Shown piece after piece: positions 1 through 7,832 of a DNA stretch of 64,000 nt. The stretch is from Aureimonas sp. ME7 (GTDB lineage: Bacteria > Pseudomonadota > Alphaproteobacteria > Rhizobiales > Rhizobiaceae): the NCBI RefSeq assembly GCF_903970965.1, contig NZ_CAJCKW010000012.1, positions 35,057 through 99,056 of the forward strand. Reading direction: 5' to 3'. The notes under the pieces were generated by a model. The model saw only the letters and a list, made by a program, of their open reading frames with translations, had not been told where the DNA came from and did no database searches. The translations under genes and the position numbers were made by a program. Numbering within the stretch: the stretch's first letter is position 1; every line of letters begins with the position of its first letter.

Positions 1-117
1 GATCCGCTCGTAAGAGCCGGGAAGTTCCAGCTCGCGCAGCCAGGTGTTGTGGATCAGCGGCGAGCGGGAATGGTGGATCGGCCAGCCGGTGACGAAGGCG
101 CGTGGCGTGTCAGCCAT
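1..117 (-). CDS. aroE: Shikimate dehydrogenase, N-terminal part
   Basis: The first 39 codons are present; the rest lies beyond the left edge. AroE reduces 3-dehydroshikimate to shikimate with NADPH in the cytoplasmic aromatic amino acid pathway. The visible N-terminus has the family pattern [16 protein letters not shown] (residues 9-24), where the SRSP stretch binds shikimate. The start is an ATG at 117-115. It overlaps the end of maf by 8 bases, the maf-aroE pairing usual in Rhizobiales, so the two are probably co-transcribed leftward away from the putative origin. Confidence 0.85.
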   Translation of the reverse strand, partial: MADTPRAFVTGWPIHHSRSPLIHNTWLRELELPGSYERI

Positions 118-709
118 CGATCGCGCCCCGCGATCGGAGCTCGGCCAGAAGCGGCAGCATGGGCAGGCCGATGATGGTGAAGAGATCGCCCTCGATGTGG
201 CTCATCAGCCGGATCCCCAATCCTTCCACCTGATAGGCGCCGACGCTCGTCAGAACCCCATCGCCGGCCACCGCGAGATAGCGCCCGATCTCGGGGGGGC
301 TCAACTCGCGAAAGGTGATCGAGGCGCGCGACACGTGGCGCCACACGGCCTCGCCGTCCTTGGCGAGCACCACGGCGGAGTCGAGATGATGGGTGCGCCC
401 CGACAGCTTGAGAAGCGTGCGCCGCGCCCCTTCCATATCGGCCGGCTTGTGCAGCACCTCGTCGCCGACGGACAGGACCTGATCGGCGCCGATCACCAGG
501 GCGCCGGGATGGCGCTCGGACACGTCCACGGCCTTCGCCTCGGCCAGAACCAGCGCCACCTCGTCCGGCGTCGCGCCCGAATCCTTCAGGGGCGCTTCCA
601 CCAACCGCTCGTCCAGCGTCGAGGGGTCCGCCATCGCCTCGATGCCGGCCTGTCGCAGAAGCGCCTGCCGGTGGCGGCTGCCGGATGCCAGAATGAGGGT
701 TTGCGTCAT
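110..709 (-). CDS. maf: Maf/YceF-type nucleotide pyrophosphatase
   Basis: A 199-residue Maf-family protein. These cytoplasmic enzymes hydrolyse non-canonical or modified nucleoside triphosphates. The N-terminal signature LASGSRHRQ (residues 7-15), the catalytic-acid segment GADQVL and the late block [10 protein letters not shown] are all visible, and the length is normal. GADQV rather than GADTV resembles the YceF branch, which acts on 7-methyl-GTP; that substrate is an inference. The ATG at 709 begins the conserved domain, so the longer upstream reading frame is not used. It overlaps aroE. Confidence 0.87.
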   Translation of the reverse strand: MTQTLILASGSRHRQALLRQAGIEAMADPSTLDERLVEAPLKDSGATPDEVALVLAEAKAVDVSERHPGALVIGADQVLSVGDEVLHKPADMEGARRTLLKLSGRTHHLDSAVVLAKDGEAVWRHVSRASITFRELSPPEIGRYLAVAGDGVLTSVGAYQVEGLGIRLMSHIEGDLFTIIGLPMLPLLAELRSRGAIDG

Positions 710-759
710 CGAGCGATCCTTCCTCGCGAGCCCTCCCCGTTCATACGGGAGCGGACACC

Positions 760-772
760 GCTTCGGAAAGCC
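760..772 (+). repeat. 13-mer direct repeat, copy 1
   Basis: GCTTCGGAAAGCC occurs here and again at 1000-1012, 240 bases apart, both copies inside the putative origin. Each is preceded by a similar ACAC-containing stretch. The role is unknown; it could be an origin-binding protein site. Confidence 0.6.
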
Positions 773-920
773 CGAGAGCCTGGCGGACGGACTCGATTCG
801 GCCCCTCGTGGCAAGGGAGCCCCCGCGAAAACCCCGTGATTCCGGGGCCTCTGTGGGAATCAGCGGACAAGGTCCGTCAAGCCTTGGAGCGAATTTTCGC
901 CCCTTTTGAAAACCCCGCCG

Positions 921-929
921 TCATCCACA
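921..929 (+). promoter_or_regulatory. DnaA-box-like site
   Basis: TCATCCACA differs from the TTATCCACA consensus at one position. It faces the second box at 950-958 within the maf-hemE gap. Confidence 0.5.
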
Positions 930-949
930 GATCGGCACCCCATCCCCCC

Positions 950-958
950 TGTGGACGA
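950..958 (-). promoter_or_regulatory. DnaA-box-like site, inverted
   Basis: On the minus strand this reads TCGTCCACA, two mismatches from TTATCCACA. Its start is 29 bases from that of the forward box at 921. Confidence 0.4.
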
Positions 959-999
959 GTGCTTGTGAAAAGCGGGTCTTTCCCACTTCCGCTACACTC

Positions 1000-1012
1000 G
1001 CTTCGGAAAGCC
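1000..1012 (+). repeat. 13-mer direct repeat, copy 2
   Basis: Second exact copy of GCTTCGGAAAGCC in the putative origin; the first copy is at 760-772. Confidence 0.6.
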
Positions 1013-1304
1013 AGAACCCATGCGCTCCAAGGGTTTCCAACGGCTGCGAAACGATCGCGGTGCGGCCGGGCATTCGCAGCCTTTTCCGGTGTCCCCTGTG
1101 AATTCCCATGATCCACCGACTCATAGAATCAGAATCTCTCTTTTCATGGATTTCTTTTCTAAGAGGGGAGGACGGGAAAACCTCTGCGGCCCATCTCCCG
1201 AACCGGAGGCGCCCGCCGCCAACCCTTCTGAGAAAGCACTGGACGGGGCGCCCGAGGGGCGGCATCCCTGCTCCGACAATCCTCCCGGTTTCGAAAGGTC
1301 CTTC

Positions 1305-2327
1305 ATGGAAGAGCGAAAGCTTCTGCGCGTCCTCGCCGGCGAGACGGTGTTTCCGCCCCCCGTCTGGCTGATGCGCCAGGCCGGGCGCTACCTGCCGGAA
1401 TACCGCGAGACGCGCGCCAGGGCCGGCGGCTTCCTAGACCTCTGCTACAATCCCGATCTCGCCACCGAGGTCACGCTCCAGCCGATCCGGCGCTTCGGCT
1501 TCGATGCGGCGATCCTCTTTTCCGACATCCTGGTGATCCCCGACGCGCTCCAGCGCAACGTGCGCTTCGTGCAAGGCGAAGGGCCGCAGATGGACCCGAT
1601 CGCCCCCCACGAGATCGCCGCGCTCGATCCGAGCCGCGCCGAAACGCACCTCGCCCCGGTGATCGCGACCGTCGCGCGCCTGCGCGCCGAGCTTCCCCCT
1701 GAGACCGCCCTCATCGGCTTCTGCGGCGCGCCCTGGACGGTGGCGACCTACATGATCGCCGGCCACGGCACGCCCGACCAAGCCCCCGCCCGCCTCTTCG
1801 CCTACCAGCACCCGGAGGCGATGGACGAACTCCTCGCCCTCCTCGCCGAGATGAGCGCCGAATATCTGATCCGCCAGCTGGAGGCCGGGGCCGACTGCGT
1901 CCAGATCTTCGATTCCTGGGCTGGCGTCCTCGACGAGTTGTCCTTCCACCGCTTCTCGATCCGTCCGACGAAGGTGATCGTCGATCGCGTGCGCGCGGCC
2001 GTCCCCGGCGCCCGCATCATCGGCTTCCCCAAGGGCGCCGGCCCCCTCCTCCAGGCCTACCGCGAGGGCACCGGCGTCGACGCGCTCGGCCTCGACTGGT
2101 CCGTTCCCTTCTCTCACGCCGCCGAGCTCCAAAAATCCGGCCCCGTCCAAGGCAATCTCGACCCCCTCCGCCTCATCGCCGGCGGCCGAGCGCTCGACGA
2201 GGGCATCGACACCATCCTCGAGCGCCTCGGCGCCGGCCCCCTCGTCTTCAACCTCGGCCACGGCATCACCCCCAACGCCCCCATCGCCCACGTCGAAGCC
2301 TTGCTCGAACGCGTGCGGCGCGGGTAG
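1305..2327 (+). CDS. hemE: Uroporphyrinogen decarboxylase
   Basis: A 340-residue cytoplasmic enzyme that removes four carboxyl groups from uroporphyrinogen III to give coproporphyrinogen III in haem synthesis. [15 protein letters not shown] near residue 20 is the substrate-binding signature; GFCGAPWT and FDSWAG are also present. The ATG at 1305 follows a GAAAGG ribosome site and begins MEERKLL, so the long upstream extension of the frame into the origin region is excluded. hemJ follows after a hairpin-rich gap. The neighbouring origin candidate is the classic alphaproteobacterial hemE location. Confidence 0.93.
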   Translation: MEERKLLRVLAGETVFPPPVWLMRQAGRYLPEYRETRARAGGFLDLCYNPDLATEVTLQPIRRFGFDAAILFSDILVIPDALQRNVRFVQGEGPQMDPIAPHEIAALDPSRAETHLAPVIATVARLRAELPPETALIGFCGAPWTVATYMIAGHGTPDQAPARLFAYQHPEAMDELLALLAEMSAEYLIRQLEAGADCVQIFDSWAGVLDELSFHRFSIRPTKVIVDRVRAAVPGARIIGFPKGAGPLLQAYREGTGVDALGLDWSVPFSHAAELQKSGPVQGNLDPLRLIAGGRALDEGIDTILERLGAGPLVFNLGHGITPNAPIAHVEALLERVRRG

Positions 2328-2334
2328 CGGATGG

Positions 2335-2525
2335 AATGGCGGGGCTGCCGCCCCGGTCCCCGCTCGGGAAGGAATTCCCGAACCCTTCTTTTCGTTTGGA
2401 CTTATTTCCGAGATCGGGGAGGGCCAGCGGCCCTCCCTGATCTCGGACACATCCCCAACGAAGAGGGGTCCAGGGGAAATCATTTCCCCTGGCGGGGTTT
2501 GGGGCTGAGCCCCATGCCACCCGTC
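2335..2525. repeat. Intergenic multi-hairpin element between hemE and hemJ
   Basis: At least four inverted repeats are nested here: CGGGGC/GCCCCG at 2341-2356; an 18-bp stem with one mismatch, arms 2408-2425 and 2429-2446; an 11-bp perfect dyad at 2470-2492 centred on one base; and GGGGC/GCCCC at 2501-2513. The flanks of the second hairpin are partly complementary too, so the block could fold as one large structure. No ORF explains it and no U-tract follows. It resembles a mobile intergenic repeat of the RIME/BIME kind, or an elaborate hemE terminator. Confidence 0.6.
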
Positions 2526-2622
2526 CGCCAACCCTCGCCCCATGCCCTTGGACAAAGCGTCGGCTTTTGTTTGGAAGGGTTCTGGATTAGGCAGGTTGGA
2601 AGATGATGAGGGTGGTTGGTCG

Positions 2623-3153
2623 ATGAGCGTTCAGGGGTCTTCGGAGGTGGCGAAGGATCGGTCGCTGTTGGTTTCGCTGGCGGGCGGGCTGGTTCTGGCG
2701 GTGGTGCTGTTCGGGTTCGTTCCGCTGGAAGCGGAGCTCTGGGTAAAGAGCCTGCATATCCTGGCGGTGATCTCGTGGATGGCGGGAATGCTCTATCTGC
2801 CGCGCCTCTTCGTGTACCACACGGAGGCGGGCGTCGGCTCGGCGCAGGCCGAGACGTTCAAGGTGATGGAGCGGCGCCTGATGCGCGGCATCATCAACCC
2901 GGCGATGATCGTGACCTGGGTGGCGGGACTGTGGCTGGCCTACGAGGTCTATGCGTTCCGGGGCGGCTGGCTGCATGCCAAGCTTCTGTTCGTGGTGCTC
3001 CTGTCGGGTGTGCACGGCTATCTGTCGGCCTCGCGCAAGCGCTTCGAGCGCGACGAGATCACCAAGACCAGTCGACACTGGCGCATCGTCAACGAGGTGC
3101 CGGCGCTTCTCATGGTCGCCATCGTGATCCTGGTGGTGGTGAAGCCGTTCTGA
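2623..3153 (+). CDS. hemJ: Protoporphyrinogen oxidase HemJ
   Basis: A 176-residue inner-membrane protein of the HemJ family, which oxidises protoporphyrinogen IX to protoporphyrin IX. About four hydrophobic segments are visible, at roughly residues 18-38, 42-60, 94-110 and 118-135, with another at the C-terminus. The conserved His and Arg residues fall at H45, R61 and H66 in the first conserved block, and KLL(F)VVLLSGVHG follows. The start at 2623 places the first membrane segment normally. Its position after hemE and before rho is the usual alphaproteobacterial order. Confidence 0.9.
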   Translation: MSVQGSSEVAKDRSLLVSLAGGLVLAVVLFGFVPLEAELWVKSLHILAVISWMAGMLYLPRLFVYHTEAGVGSAQAETFKVMERRLMRGIINPAMIVTWVAGLWLAYEVYAFRGGWLHAKLLFVVLLSGVHGYLSASRKRFERDEITKTSRHWRIVNEVPALLMVAIVILVVVKPF

Positions 3154-3230
3154 CGGGCGGCGGTGCTTGCCTTTCGGCGGAGCGGCGCGATCTTGGGTGT
3201 CGTCCGTTCCATGGAGCCGCGTCCGTTCCC

Positions 3231-3779
3231 GTGTCCCAGCCTTCCCCCGTTTCCGGCCGCCCCACCTGTCTCGTCGTGATGGGGCCGTCGGGCACGGGCA
3301 AGACCACGACGGCCAAGGGGCTTGCCGCGCGCCTCGGTTGGCGTTTCGCGGAAGCCGACGAGTTCCATCCCCCTGCCAACATCGAGAAGATGCGGGAGGG
3401 CGTTCCCTTGAACGACGAGGACCGGGCGCCGTGGCTGGCTTCCATCCGCGACTGGATATCGGAGCGCGCGGACGCGGGGGCGAGCGTCGTGATCACCTGC
3501 TCGGCGCTGAAGCGCCGCTACCGCGACACCCTGCGCGAGGCACGCTCGCATGTGCGCTTCGTCGAGCTGGAAGGCGACATGGACGTGATCCGCGAGCGGA
3601 TGGAAAAGCGCCGGGGGCACTACATGCCGCCCTCGCTCCTCGCCTCGCAGTTCGCCGATTTCCAGCCGCTGGAAGCCGATGAGGAAGGCGTGCGCGTGTC
3701 GGTCGCGCAGGCGCCGGACGCGGTGGTGGAGGATGCCCTGCACCGCCTGGGGCTCGAAGCGCAGGCCTCCTCCGCTTAG
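3231..3779 (+). CDS. gntK: Gluconokinase
   Basis: A 182-residue P-loop kinase of the GntK family that phosphorylates gluconate to 6-phosphogluconate. The Walker A motif GPSGTGKTTT starts near residue 18. EADEFHPPANIEKMREG, the substrate block PLNDEDRAPWL and VITCSALKRRYRD are strongly GntK-like. The GTG at 3231 is chosen because the domain needs residues before VVMGPSGTGK; no clear ribosome site supports it, so the start is uncertain. It lies between hemJ and rho, an unusual insertion in that cluster. Confidence 0.85.
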   Translation: MSQPSPVSGRPTCLVVMGPSGTGKTTTAKGLAARLGWRFAEADEFHPPANIEKMREGVPLNDEDRAPWLASIRDWISERADAGASVVITCSALKRRYRDTLREARSHVRFVELEGDMDVIRERMEKRRGHYMPPSLLASQFADFQPLEADEEGVRVSVAQAPDAVVEDALHRLGLEAQASSA

Positions 3780-4006
3780 ATACCCGCGCGCCCCGCCCGC
3801 TCCGATCCCATCTTGCGGGGCGTCGGCGGGTCCGCTATAGGATTCTTCGTCTATCCCGCCTCAAGGCGCGACGCGGCATGGCCGATCGTCCCGTCTGCTT
3901 CTGCCGAACCCCTCGCCTTGCTGTTCCGGCCGAGCCCATCCCCCGTTGATTTACGCCCCCATCGCCGAGCGGCCTGACGGCCCGGATGGGGTGGAGCCCT
4001 ATTTCC

Positions 4007-5272
4007 ATGTCCGAGATCAAACTCCAGGACCTCAAGAACAAGAACGCCGCCGAGCTCGTCGCCTTTGCCGAGGAGAACGAGGTCGAGAACGCGTCCGTCC
4101 TGCGCAAGCAGGAGCTGCTTTTCGCCATCCTGAAGCGCTTGGCCGCGCAGGATGTCGAGATCATCGGCGAGGGCGTCGTCGAGGTGCTGCAGGACGGCTT
4201 CGGCTTCCTGCGCAGCCCCGAGGCCAACTATCTGCCGGGCCCCGACGACATCTACATCAGCCCTTCCCAGATCCGCCGCTTCTCCTTGAAGACCGGCGAC
4301 ACTGTGGAAGGCACGATCCGCTCCCCAAAAGACGGCGAGCGCTATTTCGCGCTTCTCAAGGTCAATACGATCAACTTCGACGACCCGGAGCGGATCCGCC
4401 ACAAGAGCCACTTCGACAACCTGACGCCGCTCTATCCGAACGAGCGGTTCAAGATGGAGAATCCGGATCCGACCAAGAAGGATCTGTCGGCCCGTGTGAT
4501 CGACCTCGTCGCCCCGCTCGGCAAGGGCCAGCGCGCGCTGATCGTCGCCCCGCCGCGCACCGGCAAGACGGTGCTCCTCCAGAACATCGCCCATTCGATC
4601 ACCGCCAACCATCCCGAGTGCTACCTCATCGTGCTGCTCATCGACGAGCGGCCGGAGGAAGTCACCGACATGCAGCGCTCGGTGAAGGGCGAGGTCGTGT
4701 CCTCGACCTTCGACGAGCCGGCGACGCGCCACGTCCAGGTCGCCGAGATGGTGATCGAGAAGGCCAAGCGCCTCGTCGAGCACGGGCGCGACGTGGTGAT
4801 CCTTCTGGATTCCATCACGCGTCTCGGCCGCGCCTACAACACGGTGGTTCCCTCCTCCGGCAAGGTGCTGACGGGCGGCGTCGACGCCAACGCCCTCCAG
4901 CGCCCCAAGCGCTTCTTCGGCGCGGCACGCAACATCGAGGAAGGCGGCTCGCTCACCATCATCGCGACCGCGCTGATCGACACGGGCTCCCGCATGGACG
5001 AGGTGATCTTCGAGGAGTTCAAGGGCACCGGCAATTCCGAGCTCGTGCTCGACCGCAAGGTCGCCGACAAGCGCATCTTCCCGGCCATGGATATCCTCAA
5101 GTCCGGCACGCGCAAGGAGGACCTCCTCGTGCCGCGCCAGGACCTGCAGAAGATCTTCGTCCTGCGCCGCATCCTGGCGCCGATGGGCACCACGGACGCG
5201 ATCGAGTTCCTCAACGACAAGCTCAAGCAGACCAAGTCCAACGCGGACTTCTTCGACTCGATGAACACGTAA
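4007..5272 (+). CDS. rho: Transcription termination factor Rho
   Basis: A 421-residue hexameric RNA helicase/ATPase that releases transcripts at Rho-dependent sites. The N-terminal Rho domain ([20 protein letters not shown]) is followed by the cold-shock RNA-binding domain with [13 protein letters not shown], the Walker [12 protein letters not shown], Walker B VVILLDS, the Q-loop segment with [14 protein letters not shown], and the R-loop region [12 protein letters not shown]. Length is typical. The ATG at 4007 begins the conserved N-terminus. The 227-base leader (3780-4006) contains no recognised gene; autoregulation of rho through its leader is common, but no element was resolved. Confidence 0.96.
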   Translation: MSEIKLQDLKNKNAAELVAFAEENEVENASVLRKQELLFAILKRLAAQDVEIIGEGVVEVLQDGFGFLRSPEANYLPGPDDIYISPSQIRRFSLKTGDTVEGTIRSPKDGERYFALLKVNTINFDDPERIRHKSHFDNLTPLYPNERFKMENPDPTKKDLSARVIDLVAPLGKGQRALIVAPPRTGKTVLLQNIAHSITANHPECYLIVLLIDERPEEVTDMQRSVKGEVVSSTFDEPATRHVQVAEMVIEKAKRLVEHGRDVVILLDSITRLGRAYNTVVPSSGKVLTGGVDANALQRPKRFFGAARNIEEGGSLTIIATALIDTGSRMDEVIFEEFKGTGNSELVLDRKVADKRIFPAMDILKSGTRKEDLLVPRQDLQKIFVLRRILAPMGTTDAIEFLNDKLKQTKSNADFFDSMNT

Positions 5273-5294
5273 GGGGGGACATTTCCCCTTTCCG

Positions 5295-5325
5295 AAGGCC
5301 GCCGTGGCGACACGGCGGCCTTTTT
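5295..5325 (+). terminator. Intrinsic terminator of rho
   Basis: AAGGCCGCCGTG and its complement CACGGCGGCCTT form a 12-bp stem around a GCGA loop, followed directly by a T run. It lies 22 bases after the rho stop codon. Confidence 0.85.
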
Positions 5326-5379
5326 CGTGCGCGAACGGAGTGCTAGAGCCCGGCGAACAGGACAGGAGCCAGCCCCGCC

Positions 5380-5865
5380 ATGACCGACCAGCCGAGCCGA
5401 CCGGATGCGGTGCGCCGCGTCGAGATCGCGGCGCTCGCCAAAAGCCTTGCCATTCGCGTGGTGGAAACGCAGACCATCGCGCGCACGGCCGAGGAAGCCG
5501 CCGCCGCCGTGTCGGTCTCGGTCGGGCAGATCGTCAAGAGCCTCGTTTTCCGGGGCAAGGAGACGGGCACCGCCTATCTGCTTCTCGTGTCGGGCGCCAA
5601 CCGGGTGAACGAGAAGGCGGTCGGCGCCGTGATCGGCGAGGCGCTCGGCCGCGCCGACGCCGATTTCGTGCGGGACGCCACGAGCTTTGCCATCGGCGGT
5701 GTCGCGCCGCTCGGGGCCCCCACGCCGCTGCGCACCTTCATGGACCGCGACCTCCTCGCGTTTCCCTTCGTCTGGGCGGCCGCCGGCACGCCGTTCCACG
5801 TGTTCGAAACGGTGCCGGACGCGCTTCGCGTCGCCTGCGACGCCGAGGTGATCGGGGTGTCATGA
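5380..5865 (+). CDS. YbaK/EbsC-family aminoacyl-tRNA deacylase
   Basis: A 161-residue protein of the YbaK/ProX editing family, which hydrolyses mischarged tRNAs such as Cys-tRNAPro. The family pattern is visible in GQIVKSLVFRGKETGTAYLLLVSGANRVNEKA (about residues 48-80; the Lys in IVKSL is the conserved one), TSFAIGGVAPLG and the C-terminal VFETVPDALRV. The exact substrate cannot be told from sequence. Its stop codon overlaps the mnmE start (ATGA), so the two are likely translated together. Confidence 0.85.
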   Translation: MTDQPSRPDAVRRVEIAALAKSLAIRVVETQTIARTAEEAAAAVSVSVGQIVKSLVFRGKETGTAYLLLVSGANRVNEKAVGAVIGEALGRADADFVRDATSFAIGGVAPLGAPTPLRTFMDRDLLAFPFVWAAAGTPFHVFETVPDALRVACDAEVIGVS

Positions 5866-7169
5866 CGGACACGATCGCCGCCCTGTCGTCCGGCACCCTG
5901 CCCGCCGGCATCGCGGTCCTGCGCGTCAGCGGGCCGGCGGCGCGCGGGGCGATGGAGAACCTCTCGGGCGGCGTTCCCGAACCGCGCCGCGCGGTCTTGC
6001 GCACGTTTCGGGGTGCCGATGGCGCGCCGATCGACCGGGGCCTCCTTCTGTTCTTCCCCGCGCCCGGCTCGGTATCGGGCGAGGATCTCGCCGAGTTTCA
6101 CATTCATGGCGGGCGAGCGGTGGCGAGCGCCATGCTGGCTGCCCTCACCCGCCTTCCCGGCATCCGACTGGCGGAGGCCGGCGAGTTCACCCGCCGCGCC
6201 TTCGAGAACGGGCGGATCGACCTGACGGAAGCCGAAGGCCTTGCCGATCTCCTGGCAGCCGAAACGCAAGGCCAGCGCGCCCAGGCGCTGGCGCAGGCCG
6301 ACGGCGGCATGCGCCAGTTGGCCGACGGCTGGATGCGCCGCCTTCTCCACGCCCGCGCGCTGCTGGAGGCCGATTTCGACTTTTCCGACGAAGGCGACGT
6401 GTCGGACGACGTCTCGCAAGGGGTCGCCGCCGAGATCGCGCGTCTCCTCGCCGACATGGAGGAGAGCCTTTCCGGCGCCCGGCGCGGCGAAATCTGGCGC
6501 TACGGATTCCACGTCGTGATCGCGGGCGCGCCGAACGCCGGCAAGTCCAGCCTTCTCAACGCGCTGGCCGAGCGCGAGGTCGCGATCGTCTCGCCCGTTC
6601 CCGGCACAACGCGCGACGTGATCGAGCTGCGCCTCGACCTCGGCGGCATTCCCGTGCGCTTTTCCGACACGGCGGGCCTGCGCGAGGCCGGCGACGCCGT
6701 GGAGCGCATCGGCATCGAGCGCGCCCGTGCCGCGATGGAGGCCGCCGGGCTCGTGCTTCATCTCACTGAGCCGGGCGGGACGAACGAAAACCTCGGGCTC
6801 GATCCGGCTATTCCGAGCTTGCGCATCCGCACCAAGTCCGATCTCGGCGACACGGCTTCCCGGCCGGACGCCGACCTTGCCATATCGGCGCAGACGGGCG
6901 CGGGTCTTCCCGAACTGATCGCGCGCATCGCCGCCCATGCCGGCGCGGCGGTGGGCGACCCCGCCGCCGTTCTGCCGGCGCGCGAGCGCCATCGCGAGAT
7001 CATCGCGGGCACGCTTGGCCTCCTCCGGGACTTCGATACGACCCTCCCCCCGGAAATCGCCGCCGAAACCCTTCGCCTTGCCGCCGACCGGCTCGGGAGC
7101 CTGACGGGGCGAACCGGCGTCGAGGACCTTCTTGGCGTCATCTTTTCCGAGTTCTGTATCGGCAAGTAG
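5862..7169 (+). CDS. mnmE: tRNA uridine-5-carboxymethylaminomethyl modification GTPase
   Basis: A 435-residue GTPase that, with MnmG, modifies the wobble uridine (U34) of certain tRNAs. The folate-binding TrmE N-domain is residues 1-115. The G domain carries G1 GAPNAGKSS (222-230), G3 DTAG (269-272) and TKSD. The protein ends in CIGK, the conserved C-terminus with the catalytic Cys. The ATG overlaps the upstream deacylase stop. Its partner mnmG follows after one acetyltransferase gene. Confidence 0.95.
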   Translation: MTDTIAALSSGTLPAGIAVLRVSGPAARGAMENLSGGVPEPRRAVLRTFRGADGAPIDRGLLLFFPAPGSVSGEDLAEFHIHGGRAVASAMLAALTRLPGIRLAEAGEFTRRAFENGRIDLTEAEGLADLLAAETQGQRAQALAQADGGMRQLADGWMRRLLHARALLEADFDFSDEGDVSDDVSQGVAAEIARLLADMEESLSGARRGEIWRYGFHVVIAGAPNAGKSSLLNALAEREVAIVSPVPGTTRDVIELRLDLGGIPVRFSDTAGLREAGDAVERIGIERARAAMEAAGLVLHLTEPGGTNENLGLDPAIPSLRIRTKSDLGDTASRPDADLAISAQTGAGLPELIARIAAHAGAAVGDPAAVLPARERHREIIAGTLGLLRDFDTTLPPEIAAETLRLAADRLGSLTGRTGVEDLLGVIFSEFCIGK

Positions 7170-7214
7170 GGGCGCGGCCCCTGGAACTGGGGGGCGTCCT
7201 TGGATCGTGGTCGA

Positions 7215-7769
7215 ATGCCGAGACCAGCCGCCGTCCCCAGCGACCCGTTCGTCATCCGCGGCGCCGAGCCGGGCGATGCCGACGGCATCGCGGCCCTGTG
7301 CAACCTGCCGGCCTTTCGGTTCGGCACGCTGCGCCTGCCCTTCGAGACCGGCGACAAGGTCCGGCGCCGCCTGTTCGAGGGGCGGTCGGACCTCACCCTC
7401 CTCGTGGCCGAAATCGGCCCGCAGATCGTGGGCACCGCCTCGCTCCATCGCGACGCCGGGCGGCGGGCGCATGTCGGGGCGATCGGCATGGGCGTCCACG
7501 ACGATTTCCACCGCCGCGGCATCGGCCGCGCCCTTCTGTGCGCGCTCCTCGATCTGGCCGACGATTGGCTCGGCCTCCTGCGGCTCGAACTCGACGTCCA
7601 GGTCGACAACGATCCGGCCGTCTCGCTCTACCGCTCGGCCGGCTTCGAGATCGAGGGGCGGGCGCGCCAGTCCACCCTTCGCGCCGGCGCCTATGTCGAC
7701 TGCTTCATCATGGCCCGCCTGCGACCGGTTCCGACGACGCCCTCCTCGACCCCGCCGCTCGCACCCTGA
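7215..7769 (+). CDS. GNAT-family N-acetyltransferase
   Basis: A 184-residue GNAT protein. The acetyl-CoA pyrophosphate-binding motif appears as HRRGIGRALL (residues 99-108) after the strand VGAIGMGVHDDF, and the C-terminal block DNDPAVSLYRSAGFEIEG is typical of amino-group acetyltransferases. The substrate is unknown. The ATG at 7215 is preferred over a TTG at 7200, but a G-rich stretch upstream could serve either. It sits between mnmE and mnmG, which are often closer neighbours. Confidence 0.8.
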   Translation: MPRPAAVPSDPFVIRGAEPGDADGIAALCNLPAFRFGTLRLPFETGDKVRRRLFEGRSDLTLLVAEIGPQIVGTASLHRDAGRRAHVGAIGMGVHDDFHRRGIGRALLCALLDLADDWLGLLRLELDVQVDNDPAVSLYRSAGFEIEGRARQSTLRAGAYVDCFIMARLRPVPTTPSSTPPLAP

Positions 7770-7832
7770 CCGCATCGCGTTCGTACGGCATCGATTGACA
7801 GCCCGGCGGCGCCAAGGCTTAACCCTTGTCCC

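Larger units (their letters stand above)
710..1304. other. oriC: Putative chromosomal replication origin (maf-hemE intergenic region)
   Basis: No credible gene lies in these 595 bases, which separate leftward maf/aroE from rightward hemE. The sequence shows two DnaA-box-like nonamers facing each other at 921-929 and 950-958, seven GANTC (CcrM) sites at 790, 795, 838, 857, 1118, 1126 and 1132, an AT-rich patch around 1121-1165 and a repeated 13-mer. Known biology: the origins of Caulobacter and Sinorhizobium lie next to hemE. The parAB genes and parS sites downstream support an origin-proximal position. The exact boundaries are inferred. Confidence 0.65.

Noticed and set aside
44..1111. Open frame crossing aroE/maf and the origin region
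   Set aside because: It runs antisense to maf and has no recognisable domain; its last part lies in the putative origin.
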